64,000 nt of DNA from Akkermansia muciniphila (GTDB taxonomy: Bacteria; Verrucomicrobiota; Verrucomicrobiia; Verrucomicrobiales; V1-33). The stretch covers positions 1 through 64,000 of the forward strand of contig CAMAUV010000008.1 of NCBI GenBank assembly GCA_945861415.1. Direction: 5' to 3'. Below are positions 26,899 to 35,896 of this stretch, piece after piece. Position 1 is the first letter of the stretch. The number at the start of each line of letters is the position of its first letter. Under the pieces are notes generated by a model that saw only the letters and a program-made list of their open reading frames with translations, ran no database searches and had not been told where the DNA came from. The translations under genes and the position numbers were made by a program.

Positions 26899-28227
26899 CT
26901 AAGGATTGCTGTCCTGCAGGATCAGCCGTTCGCGGAACTTTACAGCAAAAGGAATAAACAAAACCGCCGCCGCAAGCATGCATCCCGAGAAGAACAGGTA
27001 ATAGGAGGCACCCGTAAGCTGTGACGCTCCGAAAATATTCACCAGGGCGGTAAATGCATTCCCTAGAGCCACGCTGGCCATATTCACCCCCAACATGAGT
27101 GACTTTCCGCTCTTTGCCGCCTGCGTGTAGGAGAACTCCAGTAAGGTGGGTGAGATCATCACCTCCGCCATCGTGATGAATACGTAGGCTAAAATCTGCC
27201 ATGCAATCGATGGGGTAGCTCCATCGGCAATGCGGTGCTCGAGCCACGCCGGAATAAGAAACGATATCACGGCGAGGAAAAAGCCGATACCGATCTTTCG
27301 CAGAGGAGTGAGGGGAAACGCCCGACTGATTGCCGGATAGATAACGAAAGCGCAGAGCGGCAGAAAGAGCATGACCATGATCGGGTTGGCGGCCTGCATT
27401 TGAGCTGGAGTAATTTTGATTCCTAGCAATATTTGGTCAAGATGCTTACCCTGCAATACCCACCGGGATCCGCACTGATCAAAGAGCGCCCAGAATAAAG
27501 CCACAAAGATAAAAAGAAGGGCCATTCGCCCCACCGCCGCGAGGTTTTCTGGGCTGAAGGTCTCTCCCCAATAAGCAGGGCCCCGGGCAGGTATGTGCGC
27601 GTAATTCCTGCGCCCAAGCCAAAAGATAAAGGTCGCCACCGCCATAAGGATGCCCGGTATGCCGAAAGCAAGATGGGGACCGTGATGGTTCAGCACGCGT
27701 GGAATGATCAGAAATGCCAGTGTAGAGCCAAGATTAATGGCAAAGTAGAACATCTGATACACGCGGGGCAGCAGGTGCTGATTTTGCGAGGAGAACTGAT
27801 CCCCCACGTGCGCAGACACGCAGCCCTTGATCCCTCCCGACCCAAAAGCAATAAGAGCCAGTCCTGTAAACAGCCCCACCCTTGAGGTATCCAGCGCCAG
27901 AGCAAGATGCCCGGCGCAGTAGACAATAGAAAGCAGCATGATGGTCGTGTATTTACCCAGCCACCTGTCGGCCAAAATGGCACCGAGGAGCGGCGTAAAA
28001 TAGACCGCTGTAATGAATGCGTGATACCATGATGTTGCCTCTCCGTCGCTCATCGCTGCGAGGACACCCCCTGCCATGAGGTGCAGCGTCATGAAGTCGA
28101 AAAGGATCCCCCTCATGCCGTAAAAGCTGAACCTTTCGGCAGCCTCGTTGCCAATGATTGGCGGAATGCCTGATGGCATTTTTGACGTCGGTTCCGGAGT
28201 GGTGCGGTAAGAGGTAGCGGCTGACAT
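26899..28227 (-). CDS. POT/PTR2-family proton-dependent oligopeptide transporter
   Basis: 442 residues from ATG 28227 with about 12 hydrophobic helices. The N-terminal helix begins NEAAERFSFYGMRGIL, the ExxERF-type proton-coupling motif of the family, and the later family motif FYFAINLGS is intact. POT members import di- and tripeptides with protons. The 97 codons upstream in the same frame lack helices and are basic, so they are excluded. It is divergent from the feo operon, with 281 bases between. The loop around residues 180-190 is short compared with DtpA. Confidence 0.9.
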   Translation of the reverse strand: MSAATSYRTTPEPTSKMPSGIPPIIGNEAAERFSFYGMRGILFDFMTLHLMAGGVLAAMSDGEATSWYHAFITAVYFTPLLGAILADRWLGKYTTIMLLSIVYCAGHLALALDTSRVGLFTGLALIAFGSGGIKGCVSAHVGDQFSSQNQHLLPRVYQMFYFAINLGSTLAFLIIPRVLNHHGPHLAFGIPGILMAVATFIFWLGRRNYAHIPARGPAYWGETFSPENLAAVGRMALLFIFVALFWALFDQCGSRWVLQGKHLDQILLGIKITPAQMQAANPIMVMLFLPLCAFVIYPAISRAFPLTPLRKIGIGFFLAVISFLIPAWLEHRIADGATPSIAWQILAYVFITMAEVMISPTLLEFSYTQAAKSGKSLMLGVNMASVALGNAFTALVNIFGASQLTGASYYLFFSGCMLAAAVLFIPFAVKFRERLILQDSNP

Positions 28228-28460
28228 GAACTCCGGTATCGGCTGGACTGTCCGGGGCTGCAAACAAAATTCGCCGGTGCGCCGGGGATCACACAGCGGA
28301 GTCGACAATCTAGCGAGCCCGCAGGCGCCCGCTCCAAAATCCTTTTGCTCTGTTACGGCGATAGCCCGCGCTTTCGGGGCTGTCCGGCCTACAATTATCG
28401 CCCGCCAGGGACACGGAGTCGCACAGACTCCCACAATCCCCTTGCCAATCTTCCAGAAAT

Positions 28461-28493
28461 TTGAAATGGGATTGAATCTGAGACGTAATCTCA
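28461..28493 (+). promoter_or_regulatory. Putative feo promoter with an operator-like inverted repeat over the -10
   Basis: TTGAAA (28461-28466), a 17-base spacer and CGTAAT (28484-28489) make a sigma-70-type promoter. An inverted repeat TGAGA-CGTAA-TCTCA (28479-28493) covers the -10 exactly, as an operator would. It starts about 30 bases before the first FeoA ATG. I cannot assign it to Fur or DtxR type; it does not match the classic Fur box. Confidence 0.4.
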
Positions 28494-28508
28494 ACACATC
28501 AGTAATCC

Positions 28509-28763
28509 ATGCTTTCACCTTCCTGCCCCGACGATGGCTGCATTTGCAAGCCGCTAACCTCCGCCCGAAGGGGCGATCGGGTGGTGGTCAGGCACTTGCA
28601 AGGCGCGGAGGCTGACCGCACGCGGCTTCGGGAAATGGGAATCCGCGAAGAAGTAGAAGTCCACATGGTTTGCGGAGGCGGACCGGTGATTGCCCACGTG
28701 CAAGGCGCGAAAGTTTGCCTTAGCGTGCGCTTGGCTGAGACCATCCTTGTGGCCCCGGCCTGA
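28509..28763 (+). CDS. feoA: FeoA-domain protein, first copy
   Basis: 84 residues, one SH3-like FeoA domain. Conserved features are GDRVVVRHLQG, DRTRLREMGIREEVEVHMVCGGGPVIAHVQGAKVCL in the usual order, and a final LVAP. The first 18 residues contain a Cys-rich CPDDGCICK that is not part of the core and could bind metal. FeoA assists the FeoB ferrous iron transporter, probably by binding it. It is the first gene of the feo operon; the next gene starts 4 bases after the stop. The ATG 28509 start is the natural one. Confidence 0.88.
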   Translation: MLSPSCPDDGCICKPLTSARRGDRVVVRHLQGAEADRTRLREMGIREEVEVHMVCGGGPVIAHVQGAKVCLSVRLAETILVAPA

Positions 28764-28767
28764 CGGC

Positions 28768-29004
28768 ATGAAACGCACGCGCCTTTCCGACCTCAAGCCC
28801 GGAGCTCGGGCTGTCATCGCCAGCCTGCCGGAAGGCATCCCTAGCCTGACGCGGATCCGTGAATTGGGCCTGCTGCCCGGCACACGAGTGCAATTTGTTC
28901 GCCGTGCCCCGCTGGGAGATCCTGTGGAAATCTGTGTACGGGGTGCTTTGCTCTCGCTGCGCGACAGCGAGGCCATACACATTGAAGTTGACCCCCTGCC
29001 ATGA
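28768..29004 (+). CDS. feoA: FeoA-domain protein, second copy
   Basis: 78 residues from ATG 28768 (MKRTRLSDLKPGARAVIASLP), a second SH3-like FeoA domain: LTRIRELGLLPGTRVQFVRRAPLGDPVEICVRGALLSLRDSEA shows the family ELGLxPG and GDPxxxxVRG segments. It is closer to the standard FeoA than the first copy. Its stop overlaps the feoB start by four bases (ATGA at 29001-29004), indicating translational coupling. Two separate feoA genes before feoB suggest one helper for each of two contacts, but this is inference. Confidence 0.9.
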   Translation: MKRTRLSDLKPGARAVIASLPEGIPSLTRIRELGLLPGTRVQFVRRAPLGDPVEICVRGALLSLRDSEAIHIEVDPLP

Positions 29005-31127
29005 CCGCAACCACGATGCTCACCCCACTCAAGGAAGGCATGGTCTACGCTCTGGTAGGGAATCCCAACTGTGGGAAAACCACACTGTTCAATGCCCTCA
29101 CTGGCCTCAAGCAGCGCGTGGGCAACTACCCGGGGGTGACGGTGGAGCGAAAGGAGGGTGAGTGCTTTTCGCAACACGGCGTGCGGCTGAAAGTGATCGA
29201 CTTGCCCGGTGCCTACAGCCTCAACGCCCGCTCGCCGGACGAAGCCATTCTGCGCGATGTCCTGCTCGGCCGCCGAAAAGACACCCCTCGGCCGGACCGC
29301 ATCATTTGCGTGGTAGATGCCTCCAATCTGGAGCGCAATCTCTACCTCTTCACTCAGATCCTTGAGTTGGGCGTTCCCTGCATTCTCGTGCTCAATATGG
29401 TGGATGTGGCGGAGAAAGCCGGGACGCGATTTGATATCGACAGGCTCTCCGATAGGTTCGGCATGCCGGTTATCCCGATGGTGGCGAGTCAAAAGAAGGG
29501 GCTGGTGGAATTAAAAATGGCCATGAGCCGCCCTGATCTCACGGCACCCAAACCGCTCCTTGATGCCATGCCCGTGCCTATACGCGGAGCGCTCGTGCGC
29601 AGCCGGGAAAATCTGGCCACGTCGGGCATCGTCAGCGCCACGGCCTCCCCGCTGGAGCCGCTTTATCTAATTTCCGGCCACGATCCCACGCATTACGGGA
29701 TCGAAGCCTCGGCGGTGAAGGCCATAGAGCAGGCCCGCGAACAGGTGGAGCGTGAAATCCCCGGATGGGAAGATCGTCTGGTGGCAGCCCGCTACGATGC
29801 CATTCACGCGGCTCTCGACGGCATTATCCGGCGTCCGGACAATGCCTCTGCGACGCTCACCGACAAACTCGACACTTTTCTGCTCCACAAATTCTGGGGC
29901 TGGCTCACGCTCGTGAGCACTCTCGGGTTTCTCTTCTACCTGATCTTCTCCGTGGTGGAAATCCCGGTGGGCTGGATCGAGGGACGCTTTGAGTGGCTCA
30001 ATGATATAGTGAAGGGCTGGATGGCCGATGGCGATCTGCGCGGTCTCATTACCGATGGAATTCTTGCGGGTGTGAGCGGAGTTCTGGTCTTCCTTCCACA
30101 GATTCTCATCCTGTTTTTCTTCATCGGGTTCATGGAGGACACGGGCTATATGGCCCGAATTGCCTTTCTAATGGACCGCATCATGAGCCGCGTAGGACTC
30201 ACAGGGAAAAGCTTTCTGCCGCTGCTAGGCTCGCACGCCTGTGCAGTGCCCGGCGTCATGGCCACGCGAACGATTGAGAGTCCGCGGGACAGGCTCATCA
30301 CCATCCTCGTATCCCCGCTCGCAGCGTGTTCGGCCCGACTTCCGGTGTATCTGCTGCTCATTGCGGCTCTAGTACCCGGTGAAATGGTGCCGCCACTGAC
30401 TAAAGCCAGCATTTTACTCGGGCTCTATGCGATGGGCATCATCGGGGCTTTTCTCTTTGCCTGGCTATTCAACAAGAAACTTCTTCCCGGCGCTCCTTCG
30501 GCCATGATCCTCGAGCTACCGGCATATAAGCTGCCCGCTTTGGGCAACATCGTGCGCCAAATGTGGAGCCGCGCGTGGATGTTCATCCGACGTGCGGGCA
30601 CTGTCATCATGGGGTTGAGCATTCTTCTTTGGGCGCTGCTCACCTATCCCAAACTGGGGGCTGATCCTGCAAAACCTCTCAGCGAAGCAGCGTTTAAGTC
30701 CGCTGCGCTTGAGCACAGTCTTGGCGGAAGACTCGGCCAGGCGATTGAGCCCGTCGTACGGCCCATGGGTGGCGACTGGAAGATCGGAGTAGGCTTAATC
30801 GCATCCTTTGCCGCTCGCGAAGTTTTCGGGAGCACCCTCGGCATCATCTACAGCGTCGAGGAAACCGAGGATGAGGATGAAAGCCAAACCCGCCTGCGTG
30901 ACCGACTCGCCCTAGAAAAACACCCCGACGGAAGGCCTGTCTATACCCCCGGCCTTTGCGTGGCGCTGCTTGTCTTCTTCGTCTTTGCAATGCAGTGCCT
31001 AAGCACCGTCGCCGTCGTGCGCCGGGAGACACAAAGCTGGAAGTGGCCCCTCTTCCAGCTAGCCTATATGACCGGAACCGGCTACCTGCTGGCAGTGGCC
31101 GTGTTTCAAGTGTCGAAGCTGTTTTAG
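29001..31127 (+). CDS. feoB: Ferrous iron transporter FeoB
   Basis: 708 residues. An N-terminal G domain has G1 GNPNCGKTTLF (from residue 20), G3 DLPGAYSLN and G4 LNMVDV. A helical insertion follows, then Gate-type transmembrane regions (about 300-705) with the FMEDTGYMARIAFLMDR and LPLLGSHACAVPGVMATR signatures characteristic of FeoB. It imports Fe(II) across the inner membrane. Translation overlaps feoA by four bases. No feoC is seen. The C-terminal region has an acidic loop (EETEDEDESQ) between the last gate segment and the terminal helices. Confidence 0.97.
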   Translation: MTATTMLTPLKEGMVYALVGNPNCGKTTLFNALTGLKQRVGNYPGVTVERKEGECFSQHGVRLKVIDLPGAYSLNARSPDEAILRDVLLGRRKDTPRPDRIICVVDASNLERNLYLFTQILELGVPCILVLNMVDVAEKAGTRFDIDRLSDRFGMPVIPMVASQKKGLVELKMAMSRPDLTAPKPLLDAMPVPIRGALVRSRENLATSGIVSATASPLEPLYLISGHDPTHYGIEASAVKAIEQAREQVEREIPGWEDRLVAARYDAIHAALDGIIRRPDNASATLTDKLDTFLLHKFWGWLTLVSTLGFLFYLIFSVVEIPVGWIEGRFEWLNDIVKGWMADGDLRGLITDGILAGVSGVLVFLPQILILFFFIGFMEDTGYMARIAFLMDRIMSRVGLTGKSFLPLLGSHACAVPGVMATRTIESPRDRLITILVSPLAACSARLPVYLLLIAALVPGEMVPPLTKASILLGLYAMGIIGAFLFAWLFNKKLLPGAPSAMILELPAYKLPALGNIVRQMWSRAWMFIRRAGTVIMGLSILLWALLTYPKLGADPAKPLSEAAFKSAALEHSLGGRLGQAIEPVVRPMGGDWKIGVGLIASFAAREVFGSTLGIIYSVEETEDEDESQTRLRDRLALEKHPDGRPVYTPGLCVALLVFFVFAMQCLSTVAVVRRETQSWKWPLFQLAYMTGTGYLLAVAVFQVSKLF

Positions 31128-31146
31128 CCCTGCCCGCCCGGAGGGC

Positions 31147-32700
31147 TTACCTGACTACATAGTCGGACGGAGCAGTAAGCTGAGGCTGGACGCGCTTTTC
31201 CCAGATGTAGCGGCGGAAGAGAACCTTGAGTGAGGCCGTGAGCGGCACCGCAAGCAGGGCCCCCAGCAATCCGCCGATGAGGAGAGACCAGAACAACACG
31301 CTGAAAATCACCGTCAGGGGATGTAGTCCCACCGCGTCTCCCACGATACGGGGAGCGGTGACAAGAGAATTTAATTTCTGCACCAAAACAAAGATCACTG
31401 TGACGATCACCGGATAGGCCCACACTTCCTGGATGCCCCACAGAGTATTCACCAACTGACCTTCCTTTGTGATACCGAAGTGGGAAATTGATATGCCGAC
31501 TGCGGCAAACCAGCAGATCACATTGCCAACATAGGGAATGAGACCGAGCATCGCCACAAAAACACCAATAAGCATGGCGTAGGGTAGTCCGATCAACGCC
31601 AGACTCACACCGACGAGTAGCCCATCAATCATGCTCACTAGCATCTGCCCCCGGAAGAACGCGATGAGGTATCCATTGATATCACTGAGCACATCGACCA
31701 GTTCAGCCTTGAATCGGGAGGCGCGTAGAGGAATGTAGTGGCTCCAACCCTGCTTGATAGCCGCGCTCTCCTTGAGGAAGTAATAGAGGTAGAGTGGAAC
31801 GAGGACAAATCCGACAAGGTAGCCGAACAATCCGACAAACCCCTGAAAGCTACGGCTTAGCCCGCCACTGATTCTCGCGGCCACTTCGCTTCCATTAACA
31901 GCAATCCATGAGTTTACCTTCGCCCGCACCCACGATTCCTTCGACCGGCTAACGGCATCCGGAGCCTTTGCTTCCAGAGGCAGGGAAAGAATGAGACCTG
32001 GAGCGAAGGTCCGGCCGGTATTGCCATTCTGTAGGGCTTCGGCCGGGATTGAATAATGTTCGGCGATGCTGGCTATGGTTTCTCCAGATTTGACCGTGTG
32101 CGCTCTTAGCTCTTTCGACGGGATCGGCGTAGTGGCAGGATCACTTTTTTTCGCCGGCGACTGGCCCTTGATGCGTTCCACCAGACGATCCACACTTTCG
32201 ATAGTGTCGCTGACAAAGCTGGAAACACTGCTCACCAGTTCCCCCCGCTTCTCGGGACTTAAATACTGACCTGCGCTGCGAATTGTTGGCACGGCCACCG
32301 AGAGAAAGAGCAGCAGCAGAATCCCATGAAAGCTGACCCACACCCATATCATGGCACGAAAGCGAGGGGTGCCGCGGGCGGTCAGTTTTTTCACCAGCGG
32401 CTCCAGTAGATAAGCGAGAATACCAGCGAAAGCGATGGGCACCAGCACCGGCTGCAAAAACTGAAGCACATCCGTAAAGATGCCGACAGAATAGACGATT
32501 ACTGCAGCGACAGCCAGCATCGACACGGCCGTAACCGCCATCCACAGCATGCGACGCTGAAATTCATTGGGGTAATCCTTTTTGGGGGGAGTGGCGTCGG
32601 AGAGTCCGGTCTTCACAGGCAGTTGGTATATTGCACGCGGGGGTGTAGCACTTGACACTGCACTGGCAAGGCACACTTTGCCCTTCAATCTGTAGCTCAC
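31147..32700 (-). CDS. AI-2E-family transporter with an inserted LysM domain
   Basis: 517 residues (a GTG at 32616 is an alternative start that drops 28 unconserved residues). The PF01594-type core is clear: N-terminal helices at about 52-70, 80-100 and 117-137, and the C-terminal block FVLVPLYLYYFLKESA, LIAFFRGQMLVSMIDG, GLIPYVGNVICW, LHPLTVIFSVLFWSLLIGG. Between helix 3 and the core lies a long loop with a full LysM repeat at about 201-242 (HTVKSGETIASIAEHYSI followed by LQNGNTGR and PGLILSLPL). With this topology the loop is extracytoplasmic, so LysM could hold the transporter to peptidoglycan. Family members include TqsA-like exporters and Na+/H+ antiporters; the substrate here is unknown. 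It is convergent with feoB. Confidence 0.9.
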   Translation of the reverse strand: MSYRLKGKVCLASAVSSATPPRAIYQLPVKTGLSDATPPKKDYPNEFQRRMLWMAVTAVSMLAVAAVIVYSVGIFTDVLQFLQPVLVPIAFAGILAYLLEPLVKKLTARGTPRFRAMIWVWVSFHGILLLLFLSVAVPTIRSAGQYLSPEKRGELVSSVSSFVSDTIESVDRLVERIKGQSPAKKSDPATTPIPSKELRAHTVKSGETIASIAEHYSIPAEALQNGNTGRTFAPGLILSLPLEAKAPDAVSRSKESWVRAKVNSWIAVNGSEVAARISGGLSRSFQGFVGLFGYLVGFVLVPLYLYYFLKESAAIKQGWSHYIPLRASRFKAELVDVLSDINGYLIAFFRGQMLVSMIDGLLVGVSLALIGLPYAMLIGVFVAMLGLIPYVGNVICWFAAVGISISHFGITKEGQLVNTLWGIQEVWAYPVIVTVIFVLVQKLNSLVTAPRIVGDAVGLHPLTVIFSVLFWSLLIGGLLGALLAVPLTASLKVLFRRYIWEKRVQPQLTAPSDYVVR

Positions 32701-32794
32701 TTGCCTGAATCAAAAGACTGATTGTCCGTTGGCCAGTGGCCAACACACAATCGCTACAGTAAGCGATTTGATTGAATCCATCCCTCCGCCGACC

Positions 32795-33829
32795 ATGAAG
32801 TTGCCCGCAATCGCTCTCTCCTTCGCACTCCTGACGGCCTCCCTGGTTGCTCAGGATAAACCTACTCCCGACCACCCCCTCTATGGCACCTACTCACTAT
32901 CATTTGAGAACGACATCATTTCCGAAAAAGATCAGAATTACTCTAATGGCCTGCGCTACAGTTGGACTTCTCCTTCGCTGAGGAAGTTCTCAGAGCAATC
33001 CAGTATGGGGCGGTTTGGGAAATGGCTGGACACCCTACCGTGGCTCGGACTTTACGAATATGAGCGCAACGTTGCCGTTATCCTCGGCCAGGCCATGTAT
33101 ACACCGGCAGACACCAAGACGACCGCGCTCCTGCCGGACGATAGGCCCTACTCGGGCTATCTTTACACGGGCCTCGGGCTGATCTGGAAAAATGATCGCG
33201 TCAGGAATTCCCTAGTGCTGAATTTCGGCGTCGTGGGGCCATGGTCTCTTGCGGAGGAAACGCAAAAGCTGGCTCACGAACTCACCGGTTCCGCCGAAGC
33301 GCTGGGATGGGACAATCAGTTGGGAAATGAACCCCTCATCGCGCTTGCCTACGAACGGATGTGGCGACTGCGGCCAACGACCAGAGACACTGGCTGGGAC
33401 TGGCAGGTCTTTCCCTACGCTGGTTTCACGCTGGGAAATCTCGCCATAAATGTCCGCGCCGGTAGCGAGTTACGCTTCGGATTTAATCTGCCGGACTCCT
33501 ATGGCATGGGATCCATTGATCCCGCCTCCACCACCTCCTCACCTCTCGAAGGGTTTAGCTCCAAACGGTGGCGGCACAGATTCGGTGCCCATCTGTTCAT
33601 TCGCGGAGAGGCCCGGGGGCTTGCCCATGACATCTTTCTGGACGGCAACACATGGCGCGACAGTCACGCCGTGGAGAAGGAACTTTTCGTCTTCGACCTC
33701 TCCGCCGGCCTTTCTTTCAACTGGAGAAACACCTCCATGACTTACTCCCTCGTGCGCCGCTCGCGCGAATTCGAAACGCAGGGGAATGAGCAAATTTTCG
33801 GCTCTGTGACCTTCAACTGGACTTTTTAG
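32795..33829 (+). CDS. LpxR-like lipid A 3'-O-deacylase (DUF2219)
   Basis: 344 residues from ATG 32795, which opens a clean signal peptide (MKLPAIALSFALLTASLVAQ). The family pattern is seen as SFENDIIS with NYSNGL shortly after, FGKWLDTLPW, DRPYSGYLYTGLGL and LGWDNQLGNEP, alternating strands of an outer-membrane beta-barrel, and a terminal aromatic residue (FNWTF) fitting BAM recognition. LpxR removes acyl chains from lipid A at the outer membrane. The catalytic His/Ser positions were not checked residue by residue. The upstream frame from 32729 is non-homologous and rejected. Confidence 0.82.
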   Translation: MKLPAIALSFALLTASLVAQDKPTPDHPLYGTYSLSFENDIISEKDQNYSNGLRYSWTSPSLRKFSEQSSMGRFGKWLDTLPWLGLYEYERNVAVILGQAMYTPADTKTTALLPDDRPYSGYLYTGLGLIWKNDRVRNSLVLNFGVVGPWSLAEETQKLAHELTGSAEALGWDNQLGNEPLIALAYERMWRLRPTTRDTGWDWQVFPYAGFTLGNLAINVRAGSELRFGFNLPDSYGMGSIDPASTTSSPLEGFSSKRWRHRFGAHLFIRGEARGLAHDIFLDGNTWRDSHAVEKELFVFDLSAGLSFNWRNTSMTYSLVRRSREFETQGNEQIFGSVTFNWTF

Positions 33830-33950
33830 GAGGAGCGCATCAAATTACCCTGAGAAACCCGAATGAGCAATGTCCAACCTGATTCGCGGCGACAAAGGGC
33901 GGACTGCGTTACACCTTGCGCCCCGCACCTGCACCTGCATCATCGCGCTT

Positions 33951-34952
33951 ATGTCTCCGGCTACGGAAAACCTCATTCTCCTCATCTATCTCGGCGTAAT
34001 CCTGCTCTCGCTGCCAATAGCGGTTGTACTCACAGGGACGCGCCGCGCCAGTTTTCCTCCAGAGGAGACACAGCTTCTGCCACCGCCGGATGACAGACCC
34101 ATGTGGATGACGCCCGAAGGACCATTCCCTGCTCCCGTGTCCAAACTGGCGCCCTCTTACGGAATGGCCAGCCCTTATGCCGCCCCGCAAACTCATATAC
34201 CAATACTAGCTCCTCATGCCCTTGGAGGCTCCATGCACAATCACTGGAATCGCCCGGATGCTTGGTTTGCTATCGTGCTCATGTGCCTCATGGCCGTGCT
34301 GCTTGGGCCGCTTGTCTCCGGACCTGCCGCCATGGACGGCGTAGAATTGGACCTCACCAGCGCACTATTCATTGGCCAGTTGATCTTCCACGGTGCCATC
34401 GTCGGTATTGTCCTTGTTTACCTGAGAGTGTTTCGCAAATTGGATCCATGGCGCGCCTTCGGCATCGGAAACAAAGGCTTTTTTCTGAGCCTCGGCCTAG
34501 CCCTCATGTTGATCGTGCTTTGCACGGTCGCGCTTAGCGTCATCGTCGCCGCGCTCATGCCACTGATGGAGCAGATGGCCGGAGGTGAACTCAAGCCGCA
34601 GATGATCGTGGAAAAGAGTTCCGCCATCACCGATTCCACGACCCGCCTGTGGATGCTCATCACGCTGGCCGTCGGCGCCCCGCTGATGGAGGAGATCGTA
34701 TTCCGCGGAATCCTCTTCAGTGTGGCCGCCCGCTTCACGCATCCCGTCTATGCGGCCGTGTCCACTGGCGCCTTCTTCGCGGTCATCCACAATAGTCTGT
34801 ATGCGCTTCTACCCCTCACCCTTCTTGGGACAGCTCTGGCCTTTGCGTATCACAAAACGAAGACCCTCGCTGTGCCCATCCTGATGCACTCTATCTTCAA
34901 TGGCCTCCAGTTTGCTGTTCTCTTTTATGGCCCTCCGGCACTCCGCCATTGA
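33951..34952 (+). CDS. CPBP-family intramembrane metalloprotease
   Basis: 333 residues from ATG 33951 (MSPATENLILLIYLGV); an ATG at 33870 would add 27 basic residues. There are about seven transmembrane helices after a Pro-rich cytoplasmic-like segment (about 50-95). The CAAX protease/bacteriocin-processing motifs are in order: MEEIVFRGILF (EExxxR type), FAVIHNSLYAL with His, and LMHSIFNGLQF. These residues bind the catalytic metal in the membrane. The substrate is unknown. Its 3' end overlaps the thiL start by 26 bases, so the two are co-transcribed. Confidence 0.88.
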   Translation: MSPATENLILLIYLGVILLSLPIAVVLTGTRRASFPPEETQLLPPPDDRPMWMTPEGPFPAPVSKLAPSYGMASPYAAPQTHIPILAPHALGGSMHNHWNRPDAWFAIVLMCLMAVLLGPLVSGPAAMDGVELDLTSALFIGQLIFHGAIVGIVLVYLRVFRKLDPWRAFGIGNKGFFLSLGLALMLIVLCTVALSVIVAALMPLMEQMAGGELKPQMIVEKSSAITDSTTRLWMLITLAVGAPLMEEIVFRGILFSVAARFTHPVYAAVSTGAFFAVIHNSLYALLPLTLLGTALAFAYHKTKTLAVPILMHSIFNGLQFAVLFYGPPALRH

Positions 34953-35838
34953 TCCTGTCTCCGCACTGGGCGAGAACGAGTTGGTGCGACTGCTCACAAA
35001 GGGTCTCCCGCAATCCGACCGCACCCTGCATGGCCCCGGAGACGATTGCGCCGTCATTGATCCCGGTCGCGGGCCGCTGCTTCTTTTTAAAACCGACTGC
35101 GTCATCAGCGGCATTCATTTCACGGCGGAGACCGATGCCGCGCTCGCGGGCCGCAAGGCTCTCAACCGGCTTGTCAGCGACATGGCCTCCATGGGAGGCA
35201 TACCTCGCGAAGCCCTGATCACGCTCGCTCTGCCGCGTACCACTTCCGTGCAGTGGCTACAGCGGCTTTACTATGGAATTAGCAAAGCGGCGAAGGCATG
35301 CCGCTGCGGCATCGCCGGCGGAGAAACCTCCTCCCTTCCGGATGCATGTCCTGTCGTCATTTCCGTGGCCATGACCGGAGAAGTCCCGCGGCGAAGACTA
35401 GTCCTTCGTAGCGGTTCCTCGCCGGGCGATCTCGTCGCTGTCACCGGCCGGCTCGGCGGCAGCATCCGAGGGCATCATTTGAAGTTTACTCCGCGAATCG
35501 CCGAGTCACACTGGCTCGTGCAGCACGCCCGCCCCACAGCCATGATAGACCTCAGCGATGGTCTTGCGAAAGACCTTCCTCGGCTGGCCGATGCCAGCGG
35601 CACGGGCTATGAAATCGATCTCTCTTCCCTGCCCTGCAGTCCCGGCTGCACCGCCGCGCAGGCCGCTGGCGACGGCGAGGATTATGAACTTCTTTTCACA
35701 CTCCCGCCGCGACGTGCGGTCTCGGCGTTGAAAGCATGGCGTAGAGCGTTCCCCCGCGTGCCCCTCACTGTCATCGGTATCATGCTTCAGAACAAATCAC
35801 AGCGCACCCCGCTCCATGGAGGATGGGCGCATTTTTAA
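34927..35838 (+). CDS. thiL: Thiamine-phosphate kinase
   Basis: 303 residues from ATG 34927 (MALRHSAIDPVSALGENELVRLL), which overlaps the upstream protease gene by 26 bases. ThiL phosphorylates thiamine monophosphate to the active diphosphate. Family blocks are GPGDDCAVID, LLLFKTDCVISGIHF, GRKALNRLVSDMASMGG, AGGETSSLP, TGRLGGS, DLSDGLAKDLPRLADASGTGYEIDLSSLP and AGDGEDYELLFTLP. All the Asp-rich metal sites look intact. No other thi gene is close by. Length is typical. Confidence 0.95.
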   Translation: MALRHSAIDPVSALGENELVRLLTKGLPQSDRTLHGPGDDCAVIDPGRGPLLLFKTDCVISGIHFTAETDAALAGRKALNRLVSDMASMGGIPREALITLALPRTTSVQWLQRLYYGISKAAKACRCGIAGGETSSLPDACPVVISVAMTGEVPRRRLVLRSGSSPGDLVAVTGRLGGSIRGHHLKFTPRIAESHWLVQHARPTAMIDLSDGLAKDLPRLADASGTGYEIDLSSLPCSPGCTAAQAAGDGEDYELLFTLPPRRAVSALKAWRRAFPRVPLTVIGIMLQNKSQRTPLHGGWAHF

Positions 35839-35896
35839 AGTCCAGAATTTCCCTGATCAGCAGTTGCACAGGAAACCGTTCCCTTAACTCCAAAGC

